A stretch of DNA of 64,000 bases from Planomicrobium sp. CPCC 101110. Lineage in GTDB: Bacteria > Bacillota > Bacilli > Bacillales_A > Planococcaceae. Position 1 is the first letter of the stretch; each line of letters opens with the position of its first letter. The stretch covers positions 496,001-560,000 of the forward strand of contig NZ_VOHD01000006.1 of NCBI RefSeq assembly GCF_007859395.1, in the 5' to 3' direction. The notes beneath the pieces were generated by a model. That model did not search any database. It was not told where the DNA came from and saw only the letters and a list, made by a program, of their open reading frames with translations. A program made the position numbers and the translations under genes. Below are positions 38,514 to 47,132 of the stretch, piece by piece.

Positions 38514-40760
38514 TTAACGCATCGTCCGAACGGAAGCTTTTCCGTTTTTCACAGTTATCTCGATCGTACCGCTTTCCGCCGTGTTCAATGTACCTAGCTG
38601 CAGCTTCTCAAACCGCTCCACCACCTCTTTGCTCGGATGGCCATAACGATTGTCCCGGCCGGCTGAGAAAACCGACAGCGCCGGGCTGACAGAAGACAGG
38701 AACGTTTCACCGCTTGAAGTCTTACTGCCGTGGTGGCCGACTTTCAGCACTGTAATCCCATCCAATGCGGCTCCATATTGCCCCAACAATTCCTTTTCCC
38801 CGCTAATTTCCAGATCTCCGGCAAACAACACCCGAAAGCCGCCGTTTTCCAATAAAAGCACAAGCGAATCGTTGTTTCCTTCATAGTTTGCATCATTAGG
38901 CGATATATAGGTAAATCGGGTGCCGCCGTCTTTCCAGGCTGAACCTCTTCCCGGAAACCGGATGTGCGTTTCTTCAGCATAAGGAAGCAATGATTGGATC
39001 AAGTCTGTCTTCTCGGATCCCGGCGACAGATGCAATTGATGGACACGGAACAGTTGGAAAATTTCTTCCGCACCTTCTGCATGATCAGCGTCAGCATGGG
39101 ACAAAACGAAAGCATCGATTGCAGATATTCCTCGCCCCTTCAAATAAGGGGCAACCACTTGCCTTCCGATTTCATAAGGACGATTGCGCTTTTGGAATGC
39201 TTTTTGCTCAAAGCGGAGCAGGCCGCCGCTATCAATCAGGTAGACGCCCCTGCGGTACGGCAATTCAACCAGCGCGCTATCGCCTTGACCGACATCTAGA
39301 AAAGTCACTTTCAAAGCCGGATCCACATATGGCACCAGGCTAATGTAAACTGCCGGCACCAGCACAATCAATAATTGCCGCCATTTGAACCCCCGCTCGG
39401 CCACGCTGTAAAAGATCAGGACGCTAAACACGAGCAGAACAGCAACGCAAAGACTGGGTTTCCCCGGATTCCATGTCTGATATGGCAATGCAGCAAGCCA
39501 TTCCATTCCGCTGCCGACTCCGCCGCGCAGCGGTTCATACAGCGCAAACGCAAGATCCGCCAGCGGCCCCGAAACAATTGTCGCCGCAAACAAAACAAAA
39601 TTGGCCGGCAGTATCACTAGTGTGTAAAGCGGCACAAACAAGCTGTTGACCACGAAAGCAGACAATGAAAGTTCGTAAAAATGAACCAGCAAAATCGGAT
39701 ATAAAGTTAATTGGGAGATGCAAGTGATCAAAAAACCTGTTTTCAGCACAGACGTCTGCCGGGCCAAAAAAGAGAGCGAATAAACAATGGCAAATGTTGC
39801 GCCGTAGGACAACTGAAAGCCGATGTTATAGAAGCCGAATGGATTCCAAAAAAGGGAAAAAGTGAAACTGATCAATAAAATTTCCGCAATCGGCAATTTT
39901 ATGCCGGCCAGCCTGCATGCCAGAACCGCTGTCGCCATTCCTACCGACCTCCAGACGGACGGGGCTCCACCCGCTATCACCGCATATGCCGGAAGCGCTA
40001 AAAGCATCAGCAGCAAAACAGTCTCTTTTCTCAACCGGATGCGGATGAGCAGAAAATACAGCAGTCCAGCGACAATTCCTACATGGAGGCCAGAGATTGC
40101 AAACAAGTGGGTGATGCCCAAAGTCTGATAGATCCGCTGTTCTTCCGGTGTCATTTTTTCCTGTTCGCCAATCAAAAGCGCTTCCGCTTCAGCAACAAGG
40201 CTTTCCGGAAATCGTTTTCTTATGTGCTGTTTGATCCATTCGCGCTGGCTGTTCAGCTTGCTGCGGATTGTCCGGACTTCCCTTGCACCTTCGATGGAAT
40301 CGATAGCCAGGATTTTAGAAGCGCCATTTTGCTTCACATAGCGCTCCATATTGAATGCATAACGGTGCGATGGCGGTGAAGGCGCTTCGAACACACCGCT
40401 GACGCGCAATGCCGATTTGTACAGAAGCCTTTCAAGCGCAGCTTTTTCTTCTGCCGTCTTGATGCGGTAAGTGGCGTAGACAACCGGGCCCCCTTCGATC
40501 TGCGCAAATCCGCGCAATCCATCGCCGTCCACGGTGTAATTGCCGTAGAAGCTGAGTTCGCCGGAAAAAGGGCCGGCATAGTTGGTATCATCATGAGTCC
40601 GCCAATCTTGGAAGGCGTAAGCCGCCAATGAAAACAGCAAAATGGCAGCAAAAAGGGTTAAAGTTTCCTGTTTCCATAGCATCCAACAAAAAAGCAGCGC
40701 CATGAACACGAGAATCTCCGGTGCTTCATGCGCTGCTAGCGTAGCGATGGAAGCTGCCAC
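38514..40760 (-). CDS. comEC: DNA uptake channel protein ComEC/Rec2
   Basis: A 748-residue polytopic membrane protein that imports transforming DNA. The N-terminal membrane helices are followed by an external OB-like domain (about residues 60-170). The competence domain has many helices (about 190-470; GITHLFAISGLHVGI near 212 is the signature). The metallo-beta-lactamase-like domain has SHADADHAEGAEE near 555 and VGHHGSKTSSGE near 680. The start is assigned to GTG at 40760, but no ribosome site is visible there, so the N-terminus is uncertain. Confidence 0.93.
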   Translation of the reverse strand: MAASIATLAAHEAPEILVFMALLFCWMLWKQETLTLFAAILLFSLAAYAFQDWRTHDDTNYAGPFSGELSFYGNYTVDGDGLRGFAQIEGGPVVYATYRIKTAEEKAALERLLYKSALRVSGVFEAPSPPSHRYAFNMERYVKQNGASKILAIDSIEGAREVRTIRSKLNSQREWIKQHIRKRFPESLVAEAEALLIGEQEKMTPEEQRIYQTLGITHLFAISGLHVGIVAGLLYFLLIRIRLRKETVLLLMLLALPAYAVIAGGAPSVWRSVGMATAVLACRLAGIKLPIAEILLISFTFSLFWNPFGFYNIGFQLSYGATFAIVYSLSFLARQTSVLKTGFLITCISQLTLYPILLVHFYELSLSAFVVNSLFVPLYTLVILPANFVLFAATIVSGPLADLAFALYEPLRGGVGSGMEWLAALPYQTWNPGKPSLCVAVLLVFSVLIFYSVAERGFKWRQLLIVLVPAVYISLVPYVDPALKVTFLDVGQGDSALVELPYRRGVYLIDSGGLLRFEQKAFQKRNRPYEIGRQVVAPYLKGRGISAIDAFVLSHADADHAEGAEEIFQLFRVHQLHLSPGSEKTDLIQSLLPYAEETHIRFPGRGSAWKDGGTRFTYISPNDANYEGNNDSLVLLLENGGFRVLFAGDLEISGEKELLGQYGAALDGITVLKVGHHGSKTSSGETFLSSVSPALSVFSAGRDNRYGHPSKEVVERFEKLQLGTLNTAESGTIEITVKNGKASVRTMR

Positions 40761-40786
40761 CGCAATATAAAGGTAAAATTGGCTCT

Positions 40787-41359
40787 TTACACTTCGACTT
40801 CTCCGAATAATTGCTTCACCCGCTCGTTGTAATAGGCCAATTCTTCATCACTGCCGCCTTTTTCACGCAATTTCTCGAGCAATTCCATATACAGGGCCGT
40901 TTTTTCGACACTCAGAAAATCGATCTTCCGTTCATCAAAAGGAACTTGGATGACTTCAACACCCGCCTGTTCCAGCAATTCAATCGCATAGGCGTGGTTT
41001 TTATAATCCGCCGCGTAGTACAGTCGTGAAATCCCAGACTGGATGATGGATTTTGTGCAGGGCAAGCAAGGAAAGTGGCTGACGTACATATCAGCTCCGC
41101 CGACACTGATGCCGTATTTGGCGCATTGCAGCAGCGCATTCATCTCTGCATGGATCGTTCTGATGCAATGGCCGTCCACAACGTAGCAGCCTTTATCGAT
41201 GCAATGGTCTCCCCCTGATATCGAGCCGTTGTAGCCGCCCGCCATAATCCGACGGTCCCGTACAATTGTCGCTCCAACAGAAAGCCGTGTACATGTGCTT
41301 CTTAATGCTAGTAAATGGCTTTGAGCCATGAAAAATTGGTCCCAAGTTATTCGCTTCAT
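40787..41359 (-). CDS. comEB: ComE operon protein 2 (dCMP deaminase)
   Basis: A 190-residue zinc-dependent deaminase of the dCMP/cytidine deaminase family, longer than the minimal domain. The catalytic HAEMNALLQCAKYG lies near residue 71 and the zinc-binding PCLPCTKSI near 97. In B. subtilis it is dispensable for transformation and supplies dUMP. It has a probable internal promoter and lies between comEA and comEC. Confidence 0.95.
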   Translation of the reverse strand: MKRITWDQFFMAQSHLLALRSTCTRLSVGATIVRDRRIMAGGYNGSISGGDHCIDKGCYVVDGHCIRTIHAEMNALLQCAKYGISVGGADMYVSHFPCLPCTKSIIQSGISRLYYAADYKNHAYAIELLEQAGVEVIQVPFDERKIDFLSVEKTALYMELLEKLREKGGSDEELAYYNERVKQLFGEVEV

Positions 41360-41390
41360 CTCATTGCCTCCTGATGGTGTGTATAAAATA

Positions 41391-41418
41391 AGTGTAGCAG
41401 AGGCAGGATTTTCGTCAA
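41391..41418 (-). promoter_or_regulatory. Internal promoter of comEB with overlapping inverted repeat
   Basis: On the minus strand TTGACG (41413-41418), 16 bp, TACACT (41391-41396). The -35 hexamer is one arm of a perfect inverted repeat whose other arm CGTCAA is at 41438-41443. An inner CCGG stem (41419-41422 with 41431-41434) extends the hairpin. Confidence 0.55.
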
Positions 41419-41469
41419 CCGGCTTCTTGCCCGGGCTTTGACGCTGTTTTTACCGCCATCTTATACCCG

Positions 41470-42084
41470 CTAATTGACTTTTATCAATTCTGCAAGCTGC
41501 TCGAAAGTTTTATCGCCAATGCCGGATACTTCCTTCAGATCCTCCACTTTTTGAAAGGTGCCCGTATCTGTTCTGTAGGCGATAATGGCAGCGGCTTTTG
41601 ACGGTCCGATGCCAGGAAGCGTCATCAGCTCTTCCTCTGTCGCTGTATTCAAATTGACCAGGGAATCGCTTGCCCCTGTTGGAGTGCCGCTTGGCACCAA
41701 TGCTTCTTCTCCGACTTCCGGGACATATATGCTCATTTCGTCCTGCACTTTCATTGCCAGATTGATGGCGCGGTCATCCGCAGCCGGCAAAAAACCGCCT
41801 GCCGCTTTGATTGCGTCTTGCAATCGGGAACCAGCAGGAAGCTCAAAAACGCCTGGAGAGGCGACTTGGCCTTTTATATCGACCATTAGGTGTTCCGGGA
41901 TTTCTTCGACCGGTTTTTTGGGGGGTGTCTGCTGAGGGGATTCAGCGTCAATCAAATCAAAAGATGCTTCCGGAACGGCTTCCGGATTTTCTTGGGGAAG
42001 TAAAAAATAGATGGCTAGGATAGTTGCGGCGGCTGTTGGGATCAGCAGCCATCCTATCTTGTTCTGAAGCTTAGAAAAATTCAT
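41470..42084 (-). CDS. comEA: Competence DNA receptor ComEA
   Basis: A 204-residue membrane-anchored DNA-binding protein. An N-terminal anchor lies at residues 11-30 (WLLIPTAAATILAIYFLLP), then a Pro/Glu-rich spacer. An SLBB domain follows near 67-125 (MVDIKGQVASPGVFELPAGSR). The C-terminal helix-hairpin-helix pair is LNTATEEELMTLPGIGPSKAAAIIAYR near 145-171 with a second hairpin VSGIGDKTFEQL. It is the receptor of the comE uptake machine. The gene has its own promoter within an inverted repeat. Confidence 0.96.
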   Translation of the reverse strand: MNFSKLQNKIGWLLIPTAAATILAIYFLLPQENPEAVPEASFDLIDAESPQQTPPKKPVEEIPEHLMVDIKGQVASPGVFELPAGSRLQDAIKAAGGFLPAADDRAINLAMKVQDEMSIYVPEVGEEALVPSGTPTGASDSLVNLNTATEEELMTLPGIGPSKAAAIIAYRTDTGTFQKVEDLKEVSGIGDKTFEQLAELIKVN

Positions 42085-42104
42085 TGGAAATTCCCCTTTT
42101 CTTC

Positions 42105-42160
42105 AGAAGGCAATGAGAGAGAAGCTATCCCAATTATATACAAATTGCCTTCTTTTTGAA
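42105..42160 (-). promoter_or_regulatory. comEA promoter enclosed by a 10-bp inverted repeat
   Basis: On the minus strand TTCAAA (42155-42160), 16 bp, TATAAT (42133-42138). The arms AGAAGGCAAT (42105-42114) and ATTGCCTTCT (42144-42153) are perfect complements 29 bp apart; one overlaps the spacer and the other lies past the predicted transcription start. Since no T run follows, an operator is more likely than a terminator. Confidence 0.6.
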
Positions 42161-42165
42161 AAGGT

Positions 42166-42888
42166 TTATTTCACTGCATGGAAAAAAATCCGCTGGCTTT
42201 CAGCGCCCGGTTCCTCCCCGGTCCAATCGGCGGTTACGGATTCTATCCGGAACCCGGCTTCCTCCAGCCACTTTTTGTACACGGCAACAGGGTATGTGCG
42301 CTGTTCATGCGTTTCTTCAAAGCGCTCGAAATGCCGGTTTTGCCGCACGAAAAACGTGATGTCATGAATGACGCTATGGGGATGGTCGCCCGCTTCCGTA
42401 TGCCAGATATACGCAACATCTTCGCCGTCCAAAACAAACGGACTGTCCATATAAACCGAATCCACCTTGAAAGTCGAATGGACGTCAAAGAAAAAATGCC
42501 CGCCTTGGTTCAGCGCTTCGTATACTTCACTGAAAGTTTGCTGGACCTGTTCTTCCGTCTCCAAGTAGTTCAGCGAATCAATGGCAATTGCCACTGCGTC
42601 GAAACCGGACAATCCTTCCAGATTATCCATCGACATCTGAAGTGTCGGAATTTGGAGGCCGGCTTCCTGAAACCGCTGACTGGCCATTGTCAGCATTTCT
42701 TCTGACAAATCGCTTGCGGTCACTTGAAAGCCCACTTCACTGAAAAGCTGCGAAAGCGTGCCTGTACCGCAAGCCAGATCCAGGACGGAACCGGCTTGCA
42801 GGTGGGAGGCGACCCACTCGACCCACTTTTCATATGGAATGTCTTCCATCAGCCCATCATAGACTGATGCAAACTTTCCGTATTTCAT
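42166..42888 (-). CDS. yqeM: Class I SAM-dependent methyltransferase YqeM
   Basis: A 240-residue methyltransferase of unknown substrate. The SAM-binding GxG motif is SVLDLACGTGTLSQLF near residue 34, followed by VTASDLSEEML near 56. The substrate half has FFFDVHSTFKVD near 130. It overlaps rsfS by 4 nt (ATGA type) and is therefore coupled to it, as in B. subtilis. The comER gene normally found near here is missing. Confidence 0.88.
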   Translation of the reverse strand: MKYGKFASVYDGLMEDIPYEKWVEWVASHLQAGSVLDLACGTGTLSQLFSEVGFQVTASDLSEEMLTMASQRFQEAGLQIPTLQMSMDNLEGLSGFDAVAIAIDSLNYLETEEQVQQTFSEVYEALNQGGHFFFDVHSTFKVDSVYMDSPFVLDGEDVAYIWHTEAGDHPHSVIHDITFFVRQNRHFERFEETHEQRTYPVAVYKKWLEEAGFRIESVTADWTGEEPGAESQRIFFHAVK

Positions 42889-43223
42889 ATTTCAATAGTC
42901 GGCGCTTCTCTCCAAAGGCGCTCCAGGTTGTAGTAAGAACGCTCGTCCTTATGGAAGACGTGCGCAACGATGTCCCCTAAGTCAATCAGAATCCAACGTG
43001 CAGCGTCAAACCCTTCAACGCTTTTGACCGGATTTCCGGCTTCGTTCGATTTGTCGATCAATTCTTTTGCAATTGCCTGTACTTGGCGGTCGGAATTCCC
43101 GCTGCAGATGATAAAGTAATCTGCCAACAAAGAAATTCCTGCCATATTCAAAACGACGATATCCTCGGCTTTTTTATCTTCTGCTGCATTGTAAGCGGTT
43201 TGCAATAATGTTTCTTTTGTCAT
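42885..43223 (-). CDS. rsfS: Ribosomal silencing factor RsfS
   Basis: A 112-residue Iojap/DUF143 protein that binds L14 and blocks subunit joining in starvation. The family segments are AEDIVVLNMAGISLLADYFIICSG (residues 19-42) and GFDAARWILIDLGDIVAHVF near 72-91. It overlaps yqeK upstream and yqeM downstream by 4 nt each. Confidence 0.96.
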   Translation of the reverse strand: MTKETLLQTAYNAAEDKKAEDIVVLNMAGISLLADYFIICSGNSDRQVQAIAKELIDKSNEAGNPVKSVEGFDAARWILIDLGDIVAHVFHKDERSYYNLERLWREAPTIEI

Positions 43224-43795
43224 TCTTCCACGTTCCCTTTCTGTTGCACGAAGTGTTCATAACACTTCAGTGAATCCGGATAAACCGGCTGATTTTTTGA
43301 TGTTAAAAAGTCGATGGTATGTTTGATGCTTGCTTCCATCATAACATCTAATCCTTGTTCTTTTAATTGACGCAATTCTTCAACACCTGAGAATTTGCGG
43401 CCAGGCTCCACCAAATCTGCAATGTAGATGACTTTCTCCAAATCGGACATGCCTGCGCGGCCAGTCGTGTGATATTTTATCGCGTTCAAGATGTCTTCGT
43501 CCTGTATGCCGAATTCAGAAGCGGCCACATAGGCACCAACCGGGGCATGCCAAAGTTCTGAATGGTAGTCAAGCAGCAACGGATCCATCCCCTGTTCAAT
43601 GATGACGGATCTCATCCATTCCCGCTCAGAAAACTTGGCGACGTCATGCAAGGTGGCCGCCACTTGCGCCTTCGATGCTGGAACACCAAATTCATGCGCT
43701 AGTTCGGTTGCCGTTTCCACTACCCCTACAACATGATTAAAGCGTTTTTCGGGAAGTCGTTCTTTCACTTTCTGAAGCATCGCGCTTTGATCCAT
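43220..43795 (-). CDS. yqeK: HD-domain hydrolase YqeK (Ap4A hydrolase type)
   Basis: A 191-residue HD-superfamily phosphohydrolase; YqeK proteins cleave diadenosine tetraphosphate symmetrically. Metal residues are visible in RFNHVVGV near residue 18, ATLHDVAKF near 48 and ELWHAPVGAYVA near 80. It overlaps the end of nadD by 59 nt, much more than the short overlaps elsewhere in this operon. The N-terminus aligns with the B. subtilis protein, so the overlap reflects a longer nadD rather than a wrong start here. Confidence 0.93.
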   Translation of the reverse strand: MDQSAMLQKVKERLPEKRFNHVVGVVETATELAHEFGVPASKAQVAATLHDVAKFSEREWMRSVIIEQGMDPLLLDYHSELWHAPVGAYVAASEFGIQDEDILNAIKYHTTGRAGMSDLEKVIYIADLVEPGRKFSGVEELRQLKEQGLDVMMEASIKHTIDFLTSKNQPVYPDSLKCYEHFVQQKGNVEE

Positions 43796-44351
43796 ACAAT
43801 TGCTCCCTTCGGATATAGGCTTCCACTTGTTCCGGCACTAAAAAAGCGATTGTCCGGCCTTTGGCCAGACGGTCTCTTAGCATCGAGGACGACAGGTGAA
43901 TTTCTGGTGAATCGATCATTGCCACCGGAAGACCTGGACTGCTTTCGTAGCCAGGGCGTTTAATGCCGATAAACCGGACCAGATGGAGCAGTTCTTCAAT
44001 GCGGTGCCAAGAGCCCAAGCCATCGACCATGTCGCCGCCTATAATAAAATAAAATTCCGTTTCCGGTTCTTTTTCGGCCATTCTCGTCATTGTGTCGAAT
44101 GTGTACGATACTCCGCCATGTCTGATTTCAAAATCTTCAAGCTGGAATTGAGCTGTGCCAGCAATCGCCAAACGCGTCATTTCAAGACGCTGCTCGGCGC
44201 TGGCTCCGCTAACTTCCTTATGGGGCGCAATAAAATTGGGCATAAAACGGACTTCATCCAAAGCCATGGCATGAAGTGCTTCATTGGCCATGATCAGATG
44301 GCCGAGATGAGGAGGATTGAATGTTCCGCCTAAGATCCCGACTTTCCTCAT
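43737..44351 (-). CDS. nadD: Nicotinate-nucleotide adenylyltransferase
   Basis: A 204-residue NAD-biosynthesis enzyme that joins ATP and nicotinate mononucleotide. The nucleotidyltransferase motif GGTFNPPHLGHL is at residues 8-19 and the IHLSSSMLRDRL motif near 152. About 15 C-terminal residues (SKRDASESERTTSRKTL) extend past the family end and read into yqeK. The start overlaps the yhbY stop as ATGA. Confidence 0.96.
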   Translation of the reverse strand: MRKVGILGGTFNPPHLGHLIMANEALHAMALDEVRFMPNFIAPHKEVSGASAEQRLEMTRLAIAGTAQFQLEDFEIRHGGVSYTFDTMTRMAEKEPETEFYFIIGGDMVDGLGSWHRIEELLHLVRFIGIKRPGYESSPGLPVAMIDSPEIHLSSSMLRDRLAKGRTIAFLVPEQVEAYIRREQLYGSKRDASESERTTSRKTL

Positions 44352-44647
44352 CTTTTTACAGGCAGCTCGATTCGTTTGTGGTTGACAGATGGCTTGTACA
44401 AAATAACCGTATGGCCGATCAACTGAACCAGTTCAGCGAAAGTGCCTTCGGCCAATGCTTTCGCCACTTCGTTTTTATCGTCTTCGTTGTTCTGCAGAAT
44501 GCTGACTTTGATCAATTCACGCTTTTCCAACGCCTCTTCTATCTGGCGCAGCATTGTGCCGCTGACTCCGCCTTTTCCCACTTGAAAAATAGGGTCGATG
44601 TGATGCGCTTCGCTTCGCAAAAAGCTTTTTTGTTTACTTGTTAACAT
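44348..44647 (-). CDS. yhbY: YhbY family ribosome-assembly RNA-binding protein
   Basis: A 99-residue CRM-domain protein associated with pre-50S particles (YqeI in B. subtilis). The family core is LRSEAHHIDPIFQVGKGGVS at residues 10-29 and LIGHTVILYKPS near 75-87. It overlaps aroE by 14 nt and nadD by 4 nt, embedded in the yqeG-yqeM operon. Confidence 0.95.
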   Translation of the reverse strand: MLTSKQKSFLRSEAHHIDPIFQVGKGGVSGTMLRQIEEALEKRELIKVSILQNNEDDKNEVAKALAEGTFAELVQLIGHTVILYKPSVNHKRIELPVKR

Positions 44648-45461
44648 ATTGTCCTCCTAATTTGTTCGTAATCGATTCTTTCATTTTTTCCGTATCCGGC
44701 TTGATGCCTGTCCATTTTTCAAAAGCGATTGCCCCTTGGTAAACAAACATGCCGACGCCGTTCAAAGTCATGCAGCCTTGTTCTTTCGCTTTCAGCAAAA
44801 AAGGAGTTTCCAACGGATTATAGATGATGTCCGCCGCAATAGAACCCGGCTTTATATTTTCCATGGAAATCGGCAATGCCTGGTCCTTTGACAAGCCGAC
44901 AGAAGTTGTTTGGATTATCACTCCGTATTGCCCTAACTCTTTTTCCGCTTGCTGCAATGTTATCGCAGTTCCAGAAACATCCTGAGCCAGTTCTTCCGCC
45001 CGCCGGAAGGTCCGATTGGCTATTGAGACATCGGAAAACCCCGCGCGTTTCAAAGCGAAGGCAATGCCTCGCGCAGCGCCTCCCGCTCCGATGACCAGCA
45101 CTTTCTCGCTCAAGCTGACAGGTGCCGCAAACAAGGATTGCACAAATCCGTCGCCGTCCGTGTTATAGCCGATGTATTGTCCTCCATCAAACGCCACCGT
45201 GTTCACAGCGCCCATGATTGAAGCGGTATCATCCAAACGGTCCAGAAGCGGCAATATCGCCTCTTTATGCGGCAAAGTAATATTGAATCCACTGACACCC
45301 AGCGTCTTTAAAGCGGAAAACGACTTTTCAAGTTCCGCAGGTTCGACGTGGACCGGTATATAAGCAGCATCAACGCCGTTTTCTTTGAACCATGTTTCAT
45401 GCATATAAGGCGATAAAGAATGGGCAATCGGATCCCCGATCACCGCATACCACTTCTTCAT
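44634..45461 (-). CDS. aroE: Shikimate dehydrogenase
   Basis: A 275-residue NADP-dependent enzyme of the shikimate pathway, reducing 3-dehydroshikimate. The substrate side has IGDPIAHSLSPYMHE at residues 8-22 and FNITLPHKEAILP near 58 with the catalytic Lys and later Asp (YNTDGDGF near 98). The NADP motif VIGAGGAARGI lies near 123. It lies 10 bp after yqeH, part of the same operon. Confidence 0.96.
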   Translation of the reverse strand: MKKWYAVIGDPIAHSLSPYMHETWFKENGVDAAYIPVHVEPAELEKSFSALKTLGVSGFNITLPHKEAILPLLDRLDDTASIMGAVNTVAFDGGQYIGYNTDGDGFVQSLFAAPVSLSEKVLVIGAGGAARGIAFALKRAGFSDVSIANRTFRRAEELAQDVSGTAITLQQAEKELGQYGVIIQTTSVGLSKDQALPISMENIKPGSIAADIIYNPLETPFLLKAKEQGCMTLNGVGMFVYQGAIAFEKWTGIKPDTEKMKESITNKLGGQYVNK

Positions 45462-45471
45462 TTGACCCCTC

Positions 45472-46575
45472 CTATATAAGTGACGGTCTTAGCAGCACTT
45501 CTACACCTTTAGGGGCATAGGCTGCAACAACGACATTCGGATGCTGAACCGTAATCCAGCCGAGCCCGGAAAAGACGATGTCGGTTTTGCTGTTTTTCAC
45601 ACTGAATTCATGGCGCACAAGTTCCGGGAAATCGTCCTTGAATTCAGCGGAAGGCGGAGCAAGCATACTGCCAAAATGCTGTTCGTAAAGGGCATCCGCA
45701 TTCTCAAGTTTTGTGCGGTGGATCGGCAGGTCGTTCGCAACGTGCACAGTGAACGATGACCGGTCCCCTTGAACAAAGTCAAATCGGGCAAGACCGCCGA
45801 TATAAAGCGTCTGTTCCGGATTCAACTGGAATATCCGCGGTTTGATTTCTTTTTTCGGCATAATCATCTTCAAATCGGCTGGCTGCAGATGGTGCGCCAA
45901 TTGATGGTGATTGATGATTCCCGGCGTATCGTAAAGAGAGCGCTCATCGTCCAACGGAATTTCAATCATGTCAAGCGTAGTTCCCGGGAAATGGGAAGTC
46001 GTGATAATATCCGATTGGCCAGTGGCTTGTTTGATCACCCGGTTGATGAACGTCGATTTCCCGACATTCGTACAGCCGACAACATAGACATCCTCGCCTT
46101 TGCGGTATTGGTCGATCGCTTCCATAGCTTCGTCGATGCCTGTCCCTTTATGCGCGCTAACCGTCAATACATCGATCGGTTTCAATCCTAATTTTTTCGC
46201 CTCTTGTTTCATCCATTGGATCAGCTTATGCTGCTTGACGGATTTCGGCAAAAGGTCGGCTTTGTTGGCAATCAATAAAATATCGTTATTGCCGACAAAC
46301 CGGTGCAGCCCCGGCAGCCAGCTGCCGTTGAAATCGAAGATATCGACGATTTTGACGATGAGCCCTTTGCGTTCGCCAAGCCCGTTCAAAATGCGAAGGA
46401 AATCGTCGTCGGTTAGCGACACCGGCTGCAATTCGTTATAGTTCTTCAGCCTGAAACAGCGCTGGCAGATAATTTCTTCTTTGTTTAATGAAGATTGCGG
46501 TGCATAGCCCGGTTCCCCTGGACGATCCGTCTGGATTTGCGCGCCGCATCCGATACAAGTTGGTATTTCGTTCAA
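45472..46575 (-). CDS. yqeH: Circularly permuted GTPase YqeH (30S assembly)
   Basis: A 367-residue GTPase needed for 30S biogenesis. The N-terminal zinc finger is CIGCG at residues 7-11 and CQRCFRLKNYNE near 40. The G motifs occur permuted: NKADLLP near 107, then GCTNVGKSTFI near 165 and DTPGI near 211. The start chosen is TTG at 46573-46575, because GGGAGG lies at the right distance and it overlaps the yqeG stop as TTGA. A GTG five codons earlier lacks a site. Confidence 0.93.
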   Translation of the reverse strand: MNEIPTCIGCGAQIQTDRPGEPGYAPQSSLNKEEIICQRCFRLKNYNELQPVSLTDDDFLRILNGLGERKGLIVKIVDIFDFNGSWLPGLHRFVGNNDILLIANKADLLPKSVKQHKLIQWMKQEAKKLGLKPIDVLTVSAHKGTGIDEAMEAIDQYRKGEDVYVVGCTNVGKSTFINRVIKQATGQSDIITTSHFPGTTLDMIEIPLDDERSLYDTPGIINHHQLAHHLQPADLKMIMPKKEIKPRIFQLNPEQTLYIGGLARFDFVQGDRSSFTVHVANDLPIHRTKLENADALYEQHFGSMLAPPSAEFKDDFPELVRHEFSVKNSKTDIVFSGLGWITVQHPNVVVAAYAPKGVEVLLRPSLI

Positions 46576-47093
46576 TTTTCTTCCTCCCACATCAATTGCC
46601 CTTTTTCTTTTAACCTTTTCATGATCCTGCGTTCAACAACCCGGTTGATGCGTGTAAAAAAGCCGTCGCTCTGCGCGACCGGCACAACCAGGATGGTATG
46701 CAGCTTGTTCAAGTTGCCGCCGAAAATGTCGGTCAGCATTTGATCGCCGATTACGACGACGTTTTCCCTTTTCACTTCCATGATCTTGAGCGCTTTTCGG
46801 AACGCCCGGCCCATCGGCTTCCTTGCTTGATGGATAAAAGGAATTTCCAATGGGTCGGCAAAAGATTTGACCCGCATTTCATTGTTATTCGACACAATGA
46901 CAACTTGGATTCCTGCATCTTTCATCGATTTTAGCCACTCGATCAACAACGGCGTGGCTTCTGGCCGGTCCCACTCCACCAGGGTATTGTCCAAATCGGT
47001 AATAATGCCTTTAATATTTTTTTCCAGCAGCGATTCCGGTGTAATATCCGACACTTTTTTAACGAACTGGCTTGGTATAAAATTTTTGATCAT
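46572..47093 (-). CDS. yqeG: YqeG family HAD phosphatase
   Basis: A 173-residue HAD-superfamily IIIA phosphatase. The catalytic DxD is in GIITDLDNTLVEWD near residue 29. Motif II is VIVSNN near 65 and the GDQMLTDI acidic motif is near 117. The physiological substrate is not established. It heads the yqeG-yqeH-aroE operon, and psd lies upstream in the same direction with a 39-bp gap. Confidence 0.93.
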   Translation of the reverse strand: MIKNFIPSQFVKKVSDITPESLLEKNIKGIITDLDNTLVEWDRPEATPLLIEWLKSMKDAGIQVVIVSNNNEMRVKSFADPLEIPFIHQARKPMGRAFRKALKIMEVKRENVVVIGDQMLTDIFGGNLNKLHTILVVPVAQSDGFFTRINRVVERRIMKRLKEKGQLMWEEEN

Positions 47094-47132
47094 TGCAAAC
47101 CACTCCCGTTTTCTCGAACTTCATTCAATAGA

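Noticed and set aside
42105-42153. The comEA inverted repeat as a terminator of yqeM
   Set aside because: No T run follows the right arm on the minus strand, the loop is 29 nt, and a good promoter lies inside.
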